This document shows, piece by piece, positions 20,970 through 34,318 of a stretch of 64,000 nt of DNA. The first letter of the stretch is position 1, and each line of letters begins with the position of its first letter. The position numbers were made by a program, and so were the translations under genes. The notes under the pieces were generated by a model. It was given only the letters and a program-made list of their open reading frames with translations, ran no database searches and was not told where the DNA came from. This DNA comes from Desmodesmus armatus (taxonomy: Eukaryota; Chlorophyta; Chlorophyceae; Sphaeropleales; Scenedesmaceae): positions 124,001 through 188,000 of the forward strand of contig VIIQ02000830.1 of the NCBI GenBank assembly GCA_007449985.2, in the 5' to 3' direction.

Positions 20970-23423
20970 CCCAGCCGTGTAGTAGTGTCATTTGGTGCAG
21001 CATGCATGCGCATGGGCATAGCCTACTGCAGCTAAAAAAGTGACCAGTGCATTGGTGCCTTGGCGGCAAGAGCTGCCAGCACCAGGTTCCTCTCACCCGT
21101 TCAATTGTGCTGTCATAGAAGCTGTCTGCTTTTCGCGCCTCTCTTTTGTCTATGCTGTCATTCCAGACAGATCGCCTCTGCCAGCCTGTGCTGTAGTGCC
21201 ACTGCTGCTGCTGTTCCTGCTGGGCTGCTGTGCTGCTCAGCAAGGCCAGTAGCCGCAGTGCAGACCCTTGATGGATAAGCCTGGTAGCTGAATGACACGC
21301 TGGTATCATGTTCAGGGTGCCGACAGTGCTGAATTTGAAAGAAGGATGGGAGCTTCTGCTGATGTGCTGGGAATGGTTTGGGGATGTGACGGCGACAGAG
21401 CTCAGGCCGCAACCATCATACAAGTCTGACAAGTCTGATGATATTCGTGTCCTTTGATGGTTTGATCGCGCCTGATGACTCAACCCCTCCGACAGCTGTA
21501 CGGGATGGCTAGCAAGGATGGCAACAGCAGCGTGTCTCGCATTGTACCCTTCTGGTGTGGTTCACAAAGCTTTTGAGCATTGTACAAGTCAGACGTCTAC
21601 ATGATTTCAACTAGCTGGCAGCTGCAGCTGGTTGCTGTAGGGGCATCAAGGCTTGAGTAGGGAGGGGGGGGGGGGGCGTAACCTGCGTGTTGCAACCATG
21701 AATACCCGGTCACATTGGGAACTTACATGACATAAGTCAAAGCAGAATTGGTGGGAAGTGGTGGTGTCTATCACGTCAACACGGTCCTAGGTAGAGTGGT
21801 CCAAGGTTTTAGTGCGCAATGAAGGGCAAGCACACAAACTACATACACTGTGCAGAAATGTGATTTATTTTTCCCTACTAAACAGCCGGCTTGCTCATGG
21901 CTGGTGGACGCCATGCTGTGCATTACCGCAAGTTTGTTAGGTACAGTTTGCAACCCCATGCTGACAATTTCAACACTCATAACTTCAACAGCAGAGAGTC
22001 CCCCATGATGTTACCCCATGCATGCCAGCACTGCCACTCTCAGCACTTGCACTGTCATCCCGCGGATGTGGCCAAACAAGAGCCAGCACAAGTTTCAAGC
22101 AGGAGCTCTTGGAGTGCAGCACGCAGTGACTCAGCTTGGTCACGGTGACCATGCCGACAAGAGCATGTCCAGCACGGCACCTTGGGATCCACTGGAGCTG
22201 GGTAGCACCCAGCTGGCACAACCCACTGGGTGTACACCAACATGTGGTGGTTGACTGGCAGTGGCCAGCCTGTTGGCAACAACATGGTACTTAATGAGTA
22301 AAAGCACGGGTGTCCTTCAGACTGCAGGGCAAGCAAACAAAGCCTTACCAGCCGGCTCAACCCAGAACCCCAAACCACCGCAACCACCACCCTGCCAGAG
22401 CAACAGTGGTCAGACACGTGTTTACACACGCCTCCGGCAAAGACACGTGGACTTTGCTGTTGGAGCCACACAACACAGACAAAACAATTAGTAGTATAAA
22501 TGTTCTCAGCGGGGCCAGAAGCAACAAACCAAAACTGACCTGGGGCCAGGACACCACCAGATCGTTTGGTTGAACTAGGCATTCGTCCCTAGGGACGTCC
22601 AGGCTGACCAATGCGCAACCAACCCGACCAGTGTTGTGGCATGGCGCGCCATGACGCACACTGGATGTGTCCGGCAAGTAATACCCCGACAGCCTGTGTC
22701 AGTGCTGTCACATGCTACATGTGTAGCACAAGTGCTGCAGCTGGCAGCAGCCTTTGCATTGGTATGCTGTTCGCAGGCGAAGCGCCTGCAGCACACTATG
22801 CCCATAGCCTGGGATGCAGGCGTGCAGCATTCCCAGACTTTGGCGCTTGACAGCACCACTCCTACTATGATTGTGAAACGCCCCTACTCACGTTTTCCTG
22901 GCACACACAGCTGTAAGAGTATTCCCTGTCCATTCAGCACATCGCAAATCCAGACTAACAGCAATGGCTACTGGCCGCGCCTCACACTGGATAGGTCCAG
23001 CAGATCGCCTGGCAAGACAAATTCTGAAACACAGTAGTTCTACTACCAAGCCTGAACATGGCCCCAACAACTCTGCGCACGCATGCAAGCAGCACAGTGC
23101 TGACCCATGCATGCGGGAAGGCTCAGATCCGAAGTAAACTGTGCCACAAACATGTATGCCACAAGCATTGCCGCGGCTGCGCTGACCTTTTCAAACAGAA
23201 CCTTGATGAGCCACTGTGCGCACCGGTGTGCGCATACCAAATGCGATGCGGGTTTCACGTGGTGTGTCAGCCACACTGTAATGGTATTCCTTCTGCCGCC
23301 GCGCAGGAGCGCCAGGGCACACCAAGCTGTCGCACTCAGCAACACTGCTACCAACCACAATATTGACACACTTGCCCCTGTGGCACATGTGCCAGTGACA
23401 TTGTTTCTCCATAATCAACAACA
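20970..23423. other. Intergenic, PDK 5' side to amine oxidase 3' end
   Basis: No gene is recognised in this 2.4 kb. It must hold the promoter of the kinase gene (leftward) and the 3' UTR of the amine oxidase gene. I see a G-run at 21663-21675 and several weak ORFs without family resemblance. No TGTAA on the minus strand lies close to the amine oxidase stop. Confidence 0.5.
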
Positions 23424-26400
23424 TCAGCGGCCAGTAAAAGGTCCACCCCTGGTCAACCCGGCCCCTGTGGGTCCTGCTGCCCCAGCTGCTACACTGGCAG
23501 TGTTGGTCACAGCAACCCCACTACCGTCCGCGACAGCAGTACCATTACCATCTGTTACTGTAGCATCAGCCGCAACAGGGGCGCTCATCTCTGCTGCGTA
23601 ACTGCCGTTGAAAGGCGGCAGCACGTCCCAGTTTGGTGTGCACATCTGCGCGGCAGCGATGCCGATATACGGCTGAACGCCCCGCCGCGCAAACCTCAGC
23701 GTGTCTGCGTCTGCGATAAGCACGACAGTCCCATCATCCCTAAAGATGCGGCGAGGTGCGCTGCTGTTACCAGGCGCACTCAGTCCAAACGTTCCAGCAA
23801 GAGTGAAGGACGCGTTGCCACTCTCCGATGCATTCTGCGCAGCGTATGCTGCTTCAGCACTGAGCATGGGCATGTACACCACACTGCCGGGCTGAGAGAT
23901 GGCAGCGGATTCGTTGAAGAAGTTGAACGGACGCAGCCAGAAGCCAATTGCAGGGCCGGAGGAGGGGGTCACAGGGGCGTCTTCCGCCCCCGGCAGGTGC
24001 TGCAGGCCACTGCTGACCCACAGGATCAAATCCTGTTTGCGAATGGAGTCGCCCTTGTTGCTGCTGTTGCCGTTGGGAAGAGGGGCTGTAGTTGGGGCCG
24101 TGCCGTTTTTGAAGCCGGGGGTGTGGTGCTGCTGGTTAGCAGTAGGTCGTCGAAGTCGATGACAGGTGCGAATGGCAGCGCCTGGTTGAGGGGTGTGGCC
24201 CCAGATTGCTCCCACTCACGGCGGGCGGTGACGGCAACCTGCGCCGCATGCAGAGAGGAGACACAGTCAGGTCCTGAAGAGGTTTCAGCCGGCTGGGGCA
24301 GTTGAAGCACATGTGCTGTACAGCAGCGACCGCCCGGGGGGGGGGGGGGGGCTGCATGAGTGCACACAGCCCTACTGACAGCGGCCAACAGCCCATTGCA
24401 ACAACACACTATACCACTTGTGAGCCACAAAAGGCGTGCTGCATACTGTACAGGCAGCACCGCTGGCAAGCGCGCCAGCCACTGTCGCACCAAAATACCG
24501 CGGCATGTGCCGACGCTCAGGGACATCATTGCATGATGATGCAACCAACATTCGGATCCCGGGTATGTTCAAGGCTTGACATCGAATCAACGCTCAAGAA
24601 CTTCGGGCGCACCTTGTACTTTGACCAGCTGAGGCCCTTCATGTTGCCGAACTTGTGGGCGTCAGGCATCACCTGCTCAGTGGCCAAGGTGTGTTGCAGC
24701 CGGTAGCCACGGGCACTGCCCCACCTGCAGACAAGCAGGACGACTCGTCTTTGAAGGGTGTGCATGTCTCAAGCTTCAGGCAGGTGGGGGGGGGGTGTTC
24801 GTCCAGCATGCTGAGGCACGTGCCCACCCCTGTAAGTATTTGTAAGCCCTGACCTGCCACGCAGTGCGCCAGTCACTGGTATGATACTCCATAGGCGTAG
24901 GCACATGCTGTATGAGCTCAGAGTTTTGGTGCACCAGCTCGTGTGCGACCAGGGAGGAATGCTGATTGCCAGTGCTGCCTAAGGTTGTCGGCCGCTAGCA
25001 GGGCTGCCGCTGGCGTGAAAACCCTTGGACCGTGGCAGGCAACATGAAGCAAGCTGGGCCTCAATTTCGATTGCAACTGAAATTAGTAGTAATTACTACT
25101 AGCATAGTATGCAGCACAGAGTTGCTGCAAACCTCAAGTGGTCAACAGGGCTAGGTTTTCAGGTTTCCCCGATTTGACTGCCAGTCATACAGGCATGCAT
25201 GTACACGTGCGTTCAGATCACTTGCCTGTTGGTCTCGTCCTCGTTTACGATGTAGAACATGCCGGTCTTGCCCTTCTCGCCAGGGTCTGCCTTGCTGCTG
25301 CCGTTCCAGAACAGTGTGGCCTCAGCTTCGGTCTCAGGGAATTTCTGCTCGACACGCTTGTTGAACCATGACGCACCTCCTTGTGGGAAACTGCACGCAA
25401 GCAGTACACAGTGCAGACGCCGACAGTCAGTGCCCTGATGCACCAGTGTACCAGCCCTTGGGCAGGGCCCCACAGTGTGTGCAGTGTGGCTGTGTGGGCC
25501 ACACCCTGGCCACACCCTGGCCAGTAAGCCAGCGACCACAGTGCTTGCGGCAACCACAGTGTGCATGCCATGTCACGGCGACCCCAATCTTTTGGCATGT
25601 ATGCTTGCAATCAGCGTGTAGGGAGGGCCTCCTGGCGAGTCGCCTGCAAAAGTGCATGGTGGGAAGCTGTGCAAAATGGGAAACTGCGGAAGCGCATGAT
25701 TGGAGATGTCACAAACTATGTCCCTGTGACCCGGTCACCCCTGAGTCAGGGAAGAAGAAGAAGAAGAAGAAGAAGAAGAAGAAGAAGAAGAAGAAGAAGA
25801 AGAAGAAGAAGAAGAAGAAGAAGAAGAAGAAGAAGAAGAAGAAGAAGAAGAAGAAGAAGAAGAAGAAGAAGAAGAAGGTGTCTGCCAAGACCTCAGGGGT
25901 GAGCCTCACCCATCGTCGCTGCTGCGCTCCTCCTGCACCACGTTGTCCATGCGTATGCTGTTGCTGGTCCCTGCAATGTCCAGGTCCACCTTCCAGCTGA
26001 GCATGTGGTCGTGGATGGTGCCAGACACATCGTGCCTGAAGGTGGAAAGGGGTGGCAGGCAGGGCATATAGGGGAACGACACGGCAAGAATGGACATGGT
26101 CAGGGCAGAGAGGAGATATGACGCAGAGTGCCAGCCACACCGTGTTAATTGAGCGGGGGGGGGGGACATCTGTGACTGCGCCGCAGTCGCCTCGTCCACC
26201 GGCCATGTGCATACTGATCAATGTCATCTTGAGGCTGCTGCTGTTACGAATATCGAGGGGAAAGTCGGATTCGTAACATTCCGGGGCAGGGGTGAGAGGG
26301 GGTGTGAGATGGGCGTAATGATGGGAATTCAAGGGGGGGAACGCGTCATGAGAGGAACACAATACTGGCATGCATATGAATGGTGGCAGTGTGGAGTCGC

Positions 26401-29400
26401 TCACCACAGGGGGTAGCCGTAGCGGTGGCCGTCCTTGGCTTTGTTGAAGCGGGCAGGTTGCGGGTAGCCGGTGGTATGCACGGCAACCTCCAGGGAGCCA
26501 TCAAGGTGCAGCACCAGGTCCTGAGGGTGGAACGACAGGCACCAGGGGCAACATCACTGACTGTGACAGCTAGCACTGTTCTACTAGCAACGTACTAGCT
26601 CAGCGAGCTGCACCGTAGGCTCGTGGCAGCAGAAGCAATGTCATGCGCTTTGTGATGTTGAAGGGAGGCGTTCCATCTACATTAGTGCCAGCCTGAGGCT
26701 GGTCTTTGGCTAGGTGCCAATGGCACGAGATGCCCCCTCCAAGGCTTGCCAACAGTGCAGCAGATATCCACATCACGTGAACTATTGTGGTTGAGAGTGC
26801 TGTGCAATCCTGCTCTACCTCCCACCCAAAAGCCCACATCCAGCCCCACTGGCACTGTGACAGCATGAAGCAGTGTATGACCCATACTTGCACTCCCTGC
26901 AGGTGCAGCTGCTGTGCCGTCCCCCCCCCCTCACACACACGTGTGTTCACACCCTACCCCACCGTGGGGTGGCGGCCACCTGGATGTAGTCATATCGCCC
27001 CCCGCCCCCCACCACACATATTCCCCACCCCCAAAGATATCCCCCCCCACACACACACACACAACACCCCCTCCCCCCCACATACCCCCCACCCCCCAGC
27101 ATGCCCACCTGAATGTAGTCATAGTTGTAGACAGCTGAGATGCCGCGAATGATGAGGCTGCTAGCGGCCACGGCACCGTAGTACAGCGGGTCCCCTGAGG
27201 CATCAGCCCAGTGGCGCAGCAGGGGCTTGCCGAGGGGCAGCTCAAACACACACAGGGCGTTGCTGCAAGCGGCGGCAGCAGCAACAGCAGCAGCAGCAGC
27301 TGGAGTGGGGCTGTGGAGCGGCCGCAGCATGTATCACCCTAGGGTACAGGCCTGTACACAAGCACTACCAGTAGTTGAGACGTCTCAACATGTTAGCACC
27401 CGCCCCCCTCACACTGCGCAGTGCGCGCAGGCTCATGGTTGCTGCATGTCAGCAGTGTCACATTCCTCACTGCAGGCGCACTGGTCGATTGGATGGAGCA
27501 GTCCACCCCCCCCCCCCCCCCCGCCCCCTTGGGGAATTGTCCCAACCGCTCACCGCATGCGCACTGGCCCTGAACCTGAATGCCATTGCCATGACGTCGG
27601 ACGTCCCTGAGTGCATGCATTCATCGAGGTTGCGCGGCGTTGATGGGTGTCAGGATGGGGGGCCATGGGCTGCCCCGTCCCCCCCCCCATAGCCACCAAC
27701 TCCTCAGCCTACTCCCCACCCCCGACAGCTATCCCATTTGTAGCTGCTCACCGCATGCGCACAGGCCCTGCGCTGAAGCTGAATGTTACGTCCATGAATG
27801 CCGCATTGATGGGGCAGTCCATCCCCGCCACCAGTTCCTTGTAAGCTGTGCCCAGGCCCCAGTGGCTGTCCAAGTACTGCACGTGGGACTGCATGGGGGT
27901 GGGACCGCCGTAGCCAGCATATGCCTCCTGCAAAGTTGTAGCAAGGCAGGCAAGCAACTATTTGACTTGCTGTAATGGCAGCAAGGGCATGTTGCTCTAC
28001 AGCCGCACTTCATGCTTCTTCAGAGCTGCTGTGCAGAGCGGTCCAAGGCGCTCAATCTGCCTGGCTTGCTGCTGACAAATCAGTGGGTAAGCCATCCTGC
28101 ATTATCCCCGGAGATTTGGGCCAAACTTCGAGTGTCAGTGAGCGGCTGCTGAGCGACTCGCGACTTGGCACATGTTTCCAGGGTCTGGGCCAGACACACT
28201 GCTGATCAGCACTCTCAAGTCATGACACTGCCAGTGACTAGTCACAAGCATTTGACATGATCATGCCGAGACAGTGCCAACCGTTGGAGCCCATACACAC
28301 CTGCAGGCTGAGTTCATACACGATCCTTTCCCCCTTGAAGCGGATGTCCCAGAAGCTGATGCCTGTGGTTGGCTTGTGGCCAATGGCAAGCCTCCAGCCC
28401 ATCCACCTGTCCAGGCTGTAGGCACCCAGCTTGAAGCGACGCCCGGTGGGCTCGTACACCTGCAGCATGCATGTGAAAACATCAAAAGTTTGGATTCCAA
28501 ATTCCAAATTCAACGTTGAGCAGACCTCAGCAGTGGGACAGGATGCTGACAAAGCTAGGCAGCTACAGTCTGCTGTCTTTTGGGAGGTGGTGGGTACACA
28601 CCATAGTGTCGCATTAGTACCCACCATATCAGCACAGCACACACACTTTTCCCTGCAGGTTATGATGTCTAGCGTCTTCACCTGCCACCGACGCACTGCT
28701 CTGTACTGAGCGATTACGTCACTGTTGCTTGCCTGTCTAGTAGGGCAGTCTTAGTGAGCTTGCATGTATCCAAGTACTCCCTCTGTCGACACACTAGAAG
28801 TCCCACCCATCATGTTTGAGGCTCAAGATTGAGGTACTCACCACAGGGGGGCCGGGAGGCTGGCTGGGTGGGCCTCCAGACATGTTGCGTGTAGCTCCTG
28901 TGCCTGAGGCGTCCTCTGGTGCACGCGGTGCAAAGGTGGAAAAGATTGCATCCTCCTGACCTGTGGGGCAGGGGAGGGCAGACGCAGGCAGGTGCAGCAA
29001 CTGCTTGAACTTCAAGGCTGGCAGCCTTTCAAATCATTGGCCCGGGGCTGACAGTTCAATCGGGCCGGGGCCGACACCAGGGCCAGGGAGTCACTTGGCG
29101 GCATGGTGGCGCATAAAAGCATGATGACGGATGGCCCAGCCACAGGTGAAACTTACTAAGATTAGTAATCATAGCCTCAACCACTAACCATCGGTATCGG
29201 ATAAGGTATGAAACATGCAGATGTGTGACACACGTACTGCAGGGGCCCTTGCACTCAGTTGCTCATACAACGTCACCGTCACAACTGAGGGGGCCAGTTT
29301 GGCAGCATGTCACACACCCTGCGAGGCTCGTGCGTCACACATGGCAGCCTTACTGAGTGCAAGCCTAGGCCAGTTACCCAAAGCAGCGTGTTGACAGTTA

Positions 29401-32400
29401 GTGGCCACCAAAAACCAAACAAAACAAGCCCCCGGATGACTTTCGGATAGGTCTGGCCTCAGATACCTTTTGGTTCACCAGCTGGCACGCACCAGCCAAG
29501 TGCTGCGCCTAGCGGCACAGCCACTCTGAGCATTTTGGGTTTTGCTATCATCGGCCAGCACTCACTCAAACCATGACATCCCCCCTGCCTGCAAAGCATG
29601 CGAGTTACTGTACTGATACACAAGCTTGCAAGCATCCCAGAAGATGTGCTTACTGGGTGTGACAGCTTTGAACTTGCGCAGCCTGTCTGCCAATTCAGGT
29701 GCAACAGAACCAGCCTGGTCATAAGCTCCACCGCTGCCAGAGCTGTTGCCGCCCATCATTGTTGCGTTCCATGTCGCTGTCAGATTGTCGATGGAGGGCC
29801 AAAGAGTGTCGGCAAACCAGACGGGGCCGGGCCTCCATTTGGCAGGGTCAAAGTCTGTGTAACAAGGGGGCGAGACCAGGTGTGACCAAAGGTAAGGGAG
29901 CAACGGGAAGTGGGGAGCCAAAGGCGATGCATATGTGCATTGTTCAGATGCCAGGGTGGTGCCTGTCATACTGCTGCAACTGCGTCTGATGTGCACAATT
30001 GCACACGGCTTGCTTCAGCATCACAAGTCACTTGTGACGGTCACATGTGCAGGACATGTACAGGACATGGTACCCCTTGCGTTCGATTGAGGCTGCATGA
30101 AATTTTTTTATTTATTATTTATTATTTTTATTATTATTTTTATTTTTTTTTTATTTTTTATTTATTAATTTTTTATTATTATTTTTTAAAGCAAGCATGC
30201 TGCACAGTCAAGCGGCCACATATAGCTCAACAACGTGCGATGCACCCACCTGCAACATCAAACGCCACCTCCATCCCCACAGTGTGCAAGTGATGCCCCT
30301 CCATATTGCGGTAGAAAAACACCCACAGCCGCCTCTGGCTAAACCTCACATCCTGACCATGCTGCCCCCCGGATGTCACTGGGTCCACCCTTGTGCCGGA
30401 AGGCTGGGCAGGCCCTGATCCAAATGGAGACCCGACAGAAAATGTGAGGCATTTGTCGCCACACGGGTCTATGCCGGCCCAACGGGGGCTAGTCGTGTTG
30501 TCTTTGGCCGGGGGCCGAGGTGCCAGCCGTCGAATGCTGCCTTCATGAGGGGAATGAGGGGCCTGAAGTATGGCATCATCATCTCATCAGTCCTGCAGAC
30601 CGGGGTGCAGCCGGAACGCAATGAATGGAGGAAGGGAGGGAGACAACAGGAAAGGAAGCCGATGGCTGGAAGCGCTGTTGAACTGTAGGCAAGCCTTGTC
30701 AAAATGCAAGCTAGAGCTTTGGGGCGTAAGCTATGAAGGTGCACACACATATGCATGCTGTCTTGGTCAAGGGGGTACTACATAGTATGTTTTTGAGTCA
30801 GGGGCATCGGGCGTTGGCAGCTGGCCTAACAGTGCTCACTTTGATGACTCTGGTCCAGTGTATGGCCGCTGCAGCCAGCCTGCCTCCATAGTGCCGTCAG
30901 GGCCCAGGGCCACATACTCCCAGGCCTCTGGTGAGGGCAGCGGACCCACACGGATCTGACGGGGCAGAAGGATTGGGGTCACAGGGGGTCGCACTGTGAG
31001 TCACAGTGTTGGATCTTGAAGGAGTTTTTGACAATGATGGTGCTGCTGTTCGATGCAGGATGAACACCTGCCAGCCAGCTGGGTGATCAAGTAGACAAGG
31101 TGCTGATATGCAAGCCTTGAGTGCCAACCAGCAAAAAGGTACTGCAACAGCCCCTTGCGCATGTGTCCTCAGTCATCGAGTGTCCCCATTTTGCCGGTAC
31201 GTCAAGTACCTACTGGTAGGACGATGATTACGTCATAAATTTACCCATCACAGGCACACAGCACGGGGCGACACAATCAAATTGACCACACTACTAGTAG
31301 TTTAGGACCTCAACCCTAAACCCCAAACCCAGTGACAGAAAGCACCCAACTGGCTGCACATGTGATGTATGCACACAGGGGCCTGTTGTGCTGACAACCT
31401 CCGAGGTTGTTGAATACGACCCAAATGCAACGTGCTTGCTTCAAGCAACGGTCACCGTTAGGCCAACACAACAGCAGTCAAAATAAAGGTCGTGCGTCCA
31501 TACGGTGTATATCTTCCCAACACACCACTGCCCGGCACCGGGTGGAGCAAATTGCCATGTAAGATACACAATCGAGGCAAACGTACATCAAGAACCAAGT
31601 CAACCCATGTGCGCAAGCTGCAAAATCAGTCATGACAGTAAAAAGTAACGTCACATACGGCATATCACACCTCATACGCACCTGTGTGACCCTTGGTGGG
31701 TTGGCCTTGCCCTGAATCAGCAGCGCCAGTGCTGTCCTGTTGGGCTCAGGTCCATAGCCATCCAGTGCTGCCAGGGCCTCTGCCTTGTTGGGAGGGGCCA
31801 GCTCCAGCCACGCCACATAGTTGTCCAGCTGACCTGCCACCTCGATAGCTGTGAGGTTGAGGTCGGACTGCTTGAAAAGGAAGTCGTATACTGCAGAAAT
31901 GGTCAGGAAAGAGGTGCGAACAACAGCAGCAACAGCCGATGCAGCAAAGTATGTGCAGGTTTTGGGGCGAGCAAGGGCGGTGGAGGGGGAGGCGGGTAGC
32001 GCGAACCAACAAAACTGCCAGTGGCACACTGGGCGAGGGGGCTTCAAGCAGTCCTGAAAGCTAGCGCATGATGCAGCCGTCACCGGTAACCCCAACAACC
32101 GTATGAGAGACACAGCGCATGCCTGCAGCCCGTGCCATAAGGAAACGACGTACAGATGCATGCAAACACCGGGTCTGAGAGGACCCCCCTGCACACATGA
32201 TGCTGTCCCTGGCGTTGACTCTGTCAAGAGTCTTGTTTAGCAGCCCACCTGCCATAATCTCCTCTTCATTCAGAGGCTCAAATATGCCTGGAGCTGTCGC
32301 CACATCAAACCCGCGCACAACTTGTGTCCCATTGTCGGTGGCCTTGGTGATAGCAGCAGCAACAGCAGCCTCGAGGGCCTTCTGCCTGCCACGCACAGTG

Positions 32401-32974
32401 AGACCGCCATCTGCTGCCGTGTTGAGATCTGTCACAACGTCAAGGTCGCTGGTGGTGTTGAACGCGGGCAAGGGCGGGAGTGTCATTGTGCTGGTGGCCG
32501 CAGAAGAGGCCCACGCAGGACAAGATGGGACAGCAGCTGCTGCAGAGGTGGCATCAGAGCGGTTGGAGGGTGATGCGGCTTGGGGCTGGGCCCCCTGGCT
32601 TTGCTGCTGCTGCCCTGGGGATGCAGCAGTTGAGTTTGCTGCAGTTGCATCAGGGAGAGGGGAGGGGCTGGCTGCATCAGGGGCAGGGGAAGGGCTTGCT
32701 GCCTGATGCAGACGGCGCATGGAGTGCTGCTGCTGGAGCTGCTTCCACTGCTTGTAGGTGTGAGGGTCCTGAGGCACACTTGGCAGTGAAACACGTCCAA
32801 GGCGTCCAAGGGTTGGACGACCTGCATGGGTCACACACGATGATCTCAGCTGTCGAAGGACTGAAGAGCTTGGAGATAGAACAAAGAAGTGTTTGCATCA
32901 GTTCTGCAGGACCCACCTTGGCAGCTCGAGCCACCCCCCAACAGCAGCAGCAAGACGCACGACAGCGCCCGCAT
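23424..32974 (-). CDS. Secreted copper amine oxidase (TPQ-dependent)
   Basis: The enzyme oxidises primary amines to aldehyde, ammonia and H2O2 and can supply nitrogen outside the cell. Exons (minus): 32974-32917, 32821-32249, 31890-31682, 30955-30840, 30592-30250, 29854-29609, 28960-28842, 28459-28301, 27927-27752, 27262-27109, 26520-26405, 26035-25910, 25390-25226, 24724-24613, 24238-23424. Length is about 1,162 residues. MRALSCVLLLLLGG is a signal peptide. YNYDYI (~712-717) contains the tyrosine that becomes topaquinone (about 714). Copper ligands are H-x-H in GTIHDHML (~765 and 767) and the His in GLQHLPGAED (~972). YLDSHWGLG and the C-terminal CTPNWDVLPPFNGS are typical. Intron 13 uses a GC donor (AG|GCAAGT). 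Exons 5 and 15 each need one extra base (near 30510-30514 and 24117-24121) to stay in frame, probably consensus errors; a decaying gene is the alternative. Pro/Ser-rich exon 2 makes it longer than the usual ~700 residues. Confidence 0.9.
24117..24121 (-). other. Apparent 1-base deletion in amine oxidase exon 15
   Basis: Upstream of this G5 run (C5 on the coding strand) the frame reads VAVTARREWEQ...FDDLLLTSSTTP. Downstream, the conserved frame DLILWVSSGLQHLPGAED is offset by one base. Exon length is 815, two more than a multiple of three, exactly one base short. A missing C in the run is the simplest explanation. Confidence 0.7.
25751..25877 (-). repeat. (GAA)n array in amine oxidase intron 12
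   Basis: About 42 uninterrupted GAA triplets on the plus strand, TTC on the transcribed-sense strand, between exons ending 25910 and starting 25390. Long GAA/TTC arrays can form triplex DNA and slow transcription, as known for intronic GAA in the human frataxin gene. Poly-Lys, poly-Arg and poly-Phe ORFs across it are artefacts. Confidence 0.95.
26965..27000 (-). repeat. Decoy copy of amine oxidase exon 10 tail and donor
   Basis: The minus strand reads YDYIQ followed by GTGG at 26980, a copy of the functional TPQ-site exon end at 27109. It lies in the downstream intron. The surrounding C-rich and CA-rich sequence is also partly duplicated. Confidence 0.75.
27540..27605 (-). repeat. Decoy copy of amine oxidase exon 9 tail and donor
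   Basis: The minus strand resembles the last ~50 bp of exon 9 (FSFSAGPVRMR) and its GTGAGC donor. The functional donor follows 27752 and the copy's follows 27554. The copy has lost the coding frame but kept the splice site. Confidence 0.7.
30099..30190. repeat. AT-only block in amine oxidase intron 5
   Basis: About 90 bp of T-rich ATT/TTTAT sequence sits abruptly inside GC-rich surroundings, between exons ending 30250 and starting 29854. On the gene's sense strand it is A-rich. It may be an expanded poly(A) tail of a retro-insertion or an AT microsatellite. Confidence 0.85.
30510..30514 (-). other. Apparent 1-base deletion in amine oxidase exon 5
   Basis: Exon 5 reads TDEMMMPYFRPLIPLMKAAFDGW in one frame and then WAGIDPCGDKCLTF...RLWVFFYRNMEGHHLHT in a frame offset by one base, with a stop between if uncorrected. 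A C5 run on the coding strand lies at the switch, and a second one is at 30484-30488. Exon length 343 is one base short for the phases of both neighbours. Confidence 0.65.
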
Positions 32975-34318
32975 ACTGTCGTCGTGAGCTGTCAGTGCAG
33001 CACGCGAAGCCACAAACACAGGAAATGCGTTACTGATTGCAAGATGCGGGTATGACAGATGCGCACTATAAGATTGTTGGCGGACAAACCTCGGCAACAG
33101 CGGTTTTGCACCGAGGGCGGTTGTCGCACCGTAACCGAAGATACCCGGCAGCGCAGGAGCAGGTTCTGGGGTATGCAGGCTGATTTGGAGAAGCAAGAGT
33201 TTCAATATGCTCAGGCCACACCCATCCTCCGGTGACATCGGGCTCAGTGGAAGGGGGGAGCTCCCAAGGTCCATGCTGTGGCAGTTGCAGCTGCGCATGT
33301 GCTGCAAGTGCGCTGTTTGGATGTGTAAGCAAGCTGGGTTCAAATAATTGGGAGGATAGCTAACAAACTGAGGCAGCTGCTCTGTCAGGAAAAGGTGTCT
33401 TTCCTGGCATTGCATGTGGCTGTACGTTCTTACGTCCAAGCAGCATCAGGTACCCTGCGCCGCCCTTCCCCTGGCATATGCCTGTCACAGATTTCACAGC
33501 ATGAAACGGGGGAACTCATCAGGCAGGCTGGTGACTTGGGAGAAGCCGTAACTTGTTTCTCACACTTTGCATCAAGAAGCTGCACAGACATGTCACGGCA
33601 GGGGTCACGGCAGCCATGGCAACATATGGGCTGTCATGGTGCTGCCCTGCGCTACCCTGTGAAGGGTCAGTGTCCGTGTCAGAGTCTGCTCCGGACAGGC
33701 GCAACTGCAAGTCAGCTGTGCAAAGTTACTGGCACGTCACGTCACCAAAAGTCAATGCGGCAGCCAACATAGAGTGTGCAGAGGGCACACATTGTGACAC
33801 GTAAGGCATGCAAGGGTGGTGCCGCAGGCCGCTTGCTTGAATTGAAGCAGCAACGAAGCAACACATGGACACCTGTCCAGATATGCTTGTCTGTGTCACT
33901 AAATTGTGACCATTCCCCGGCCACTTCTGCATCGACCACCAGAAACAAGCTGGCAAGGCTGTGCAACAAGTACACACGAGGAAGAAAGGAGGAACACACA
34001 GTGTCCTGCTACAGACAACGCTACTCATCTACTCAAATGCTGCTCTCTGCACGTCACGGTTGTCAGCACACAGTCATGCCTTCCCCAGCCTCTGCTTCTC
34101 ACTGCAGCACCCCCTGTCAACGACACCCAGTGCAAGCTGCTGCTAGTCAGAACATCACCCATACATGAAGCTGCTGCCGCTGCTGCTAGGTGCAAAAGAA
34201 TAGGCGGCCAGGTCAACTGCCTGCAACTGCTAATCAACTGGATTGAACAGTCGTCTGTACGCGGAACGCTGCACTGCGTAGAGTGCAGCTGCTACAGCCG
34301 CCGGCGCTGCTGCCGCTG
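32975..34318. other. Intergenic, amine oxidase 5' side
   Basis: No gene is recognised. It should contain the amine oxidase promoter and the 3' UTR of the small allophanate hydrolase-domain gene; both are transcribed leftward. The frame upstream of the amine oxidase ATG stays open for about 155 codons, but composition there is not convincing as coding. Confidence 0.5.

Noticed and set aside
25368..26407. ORFs with poly-Lys, poly-Arg or poly-Phe
   Set aside because: They are translations of the GAA/TTC array inside an amine oxidase intron.
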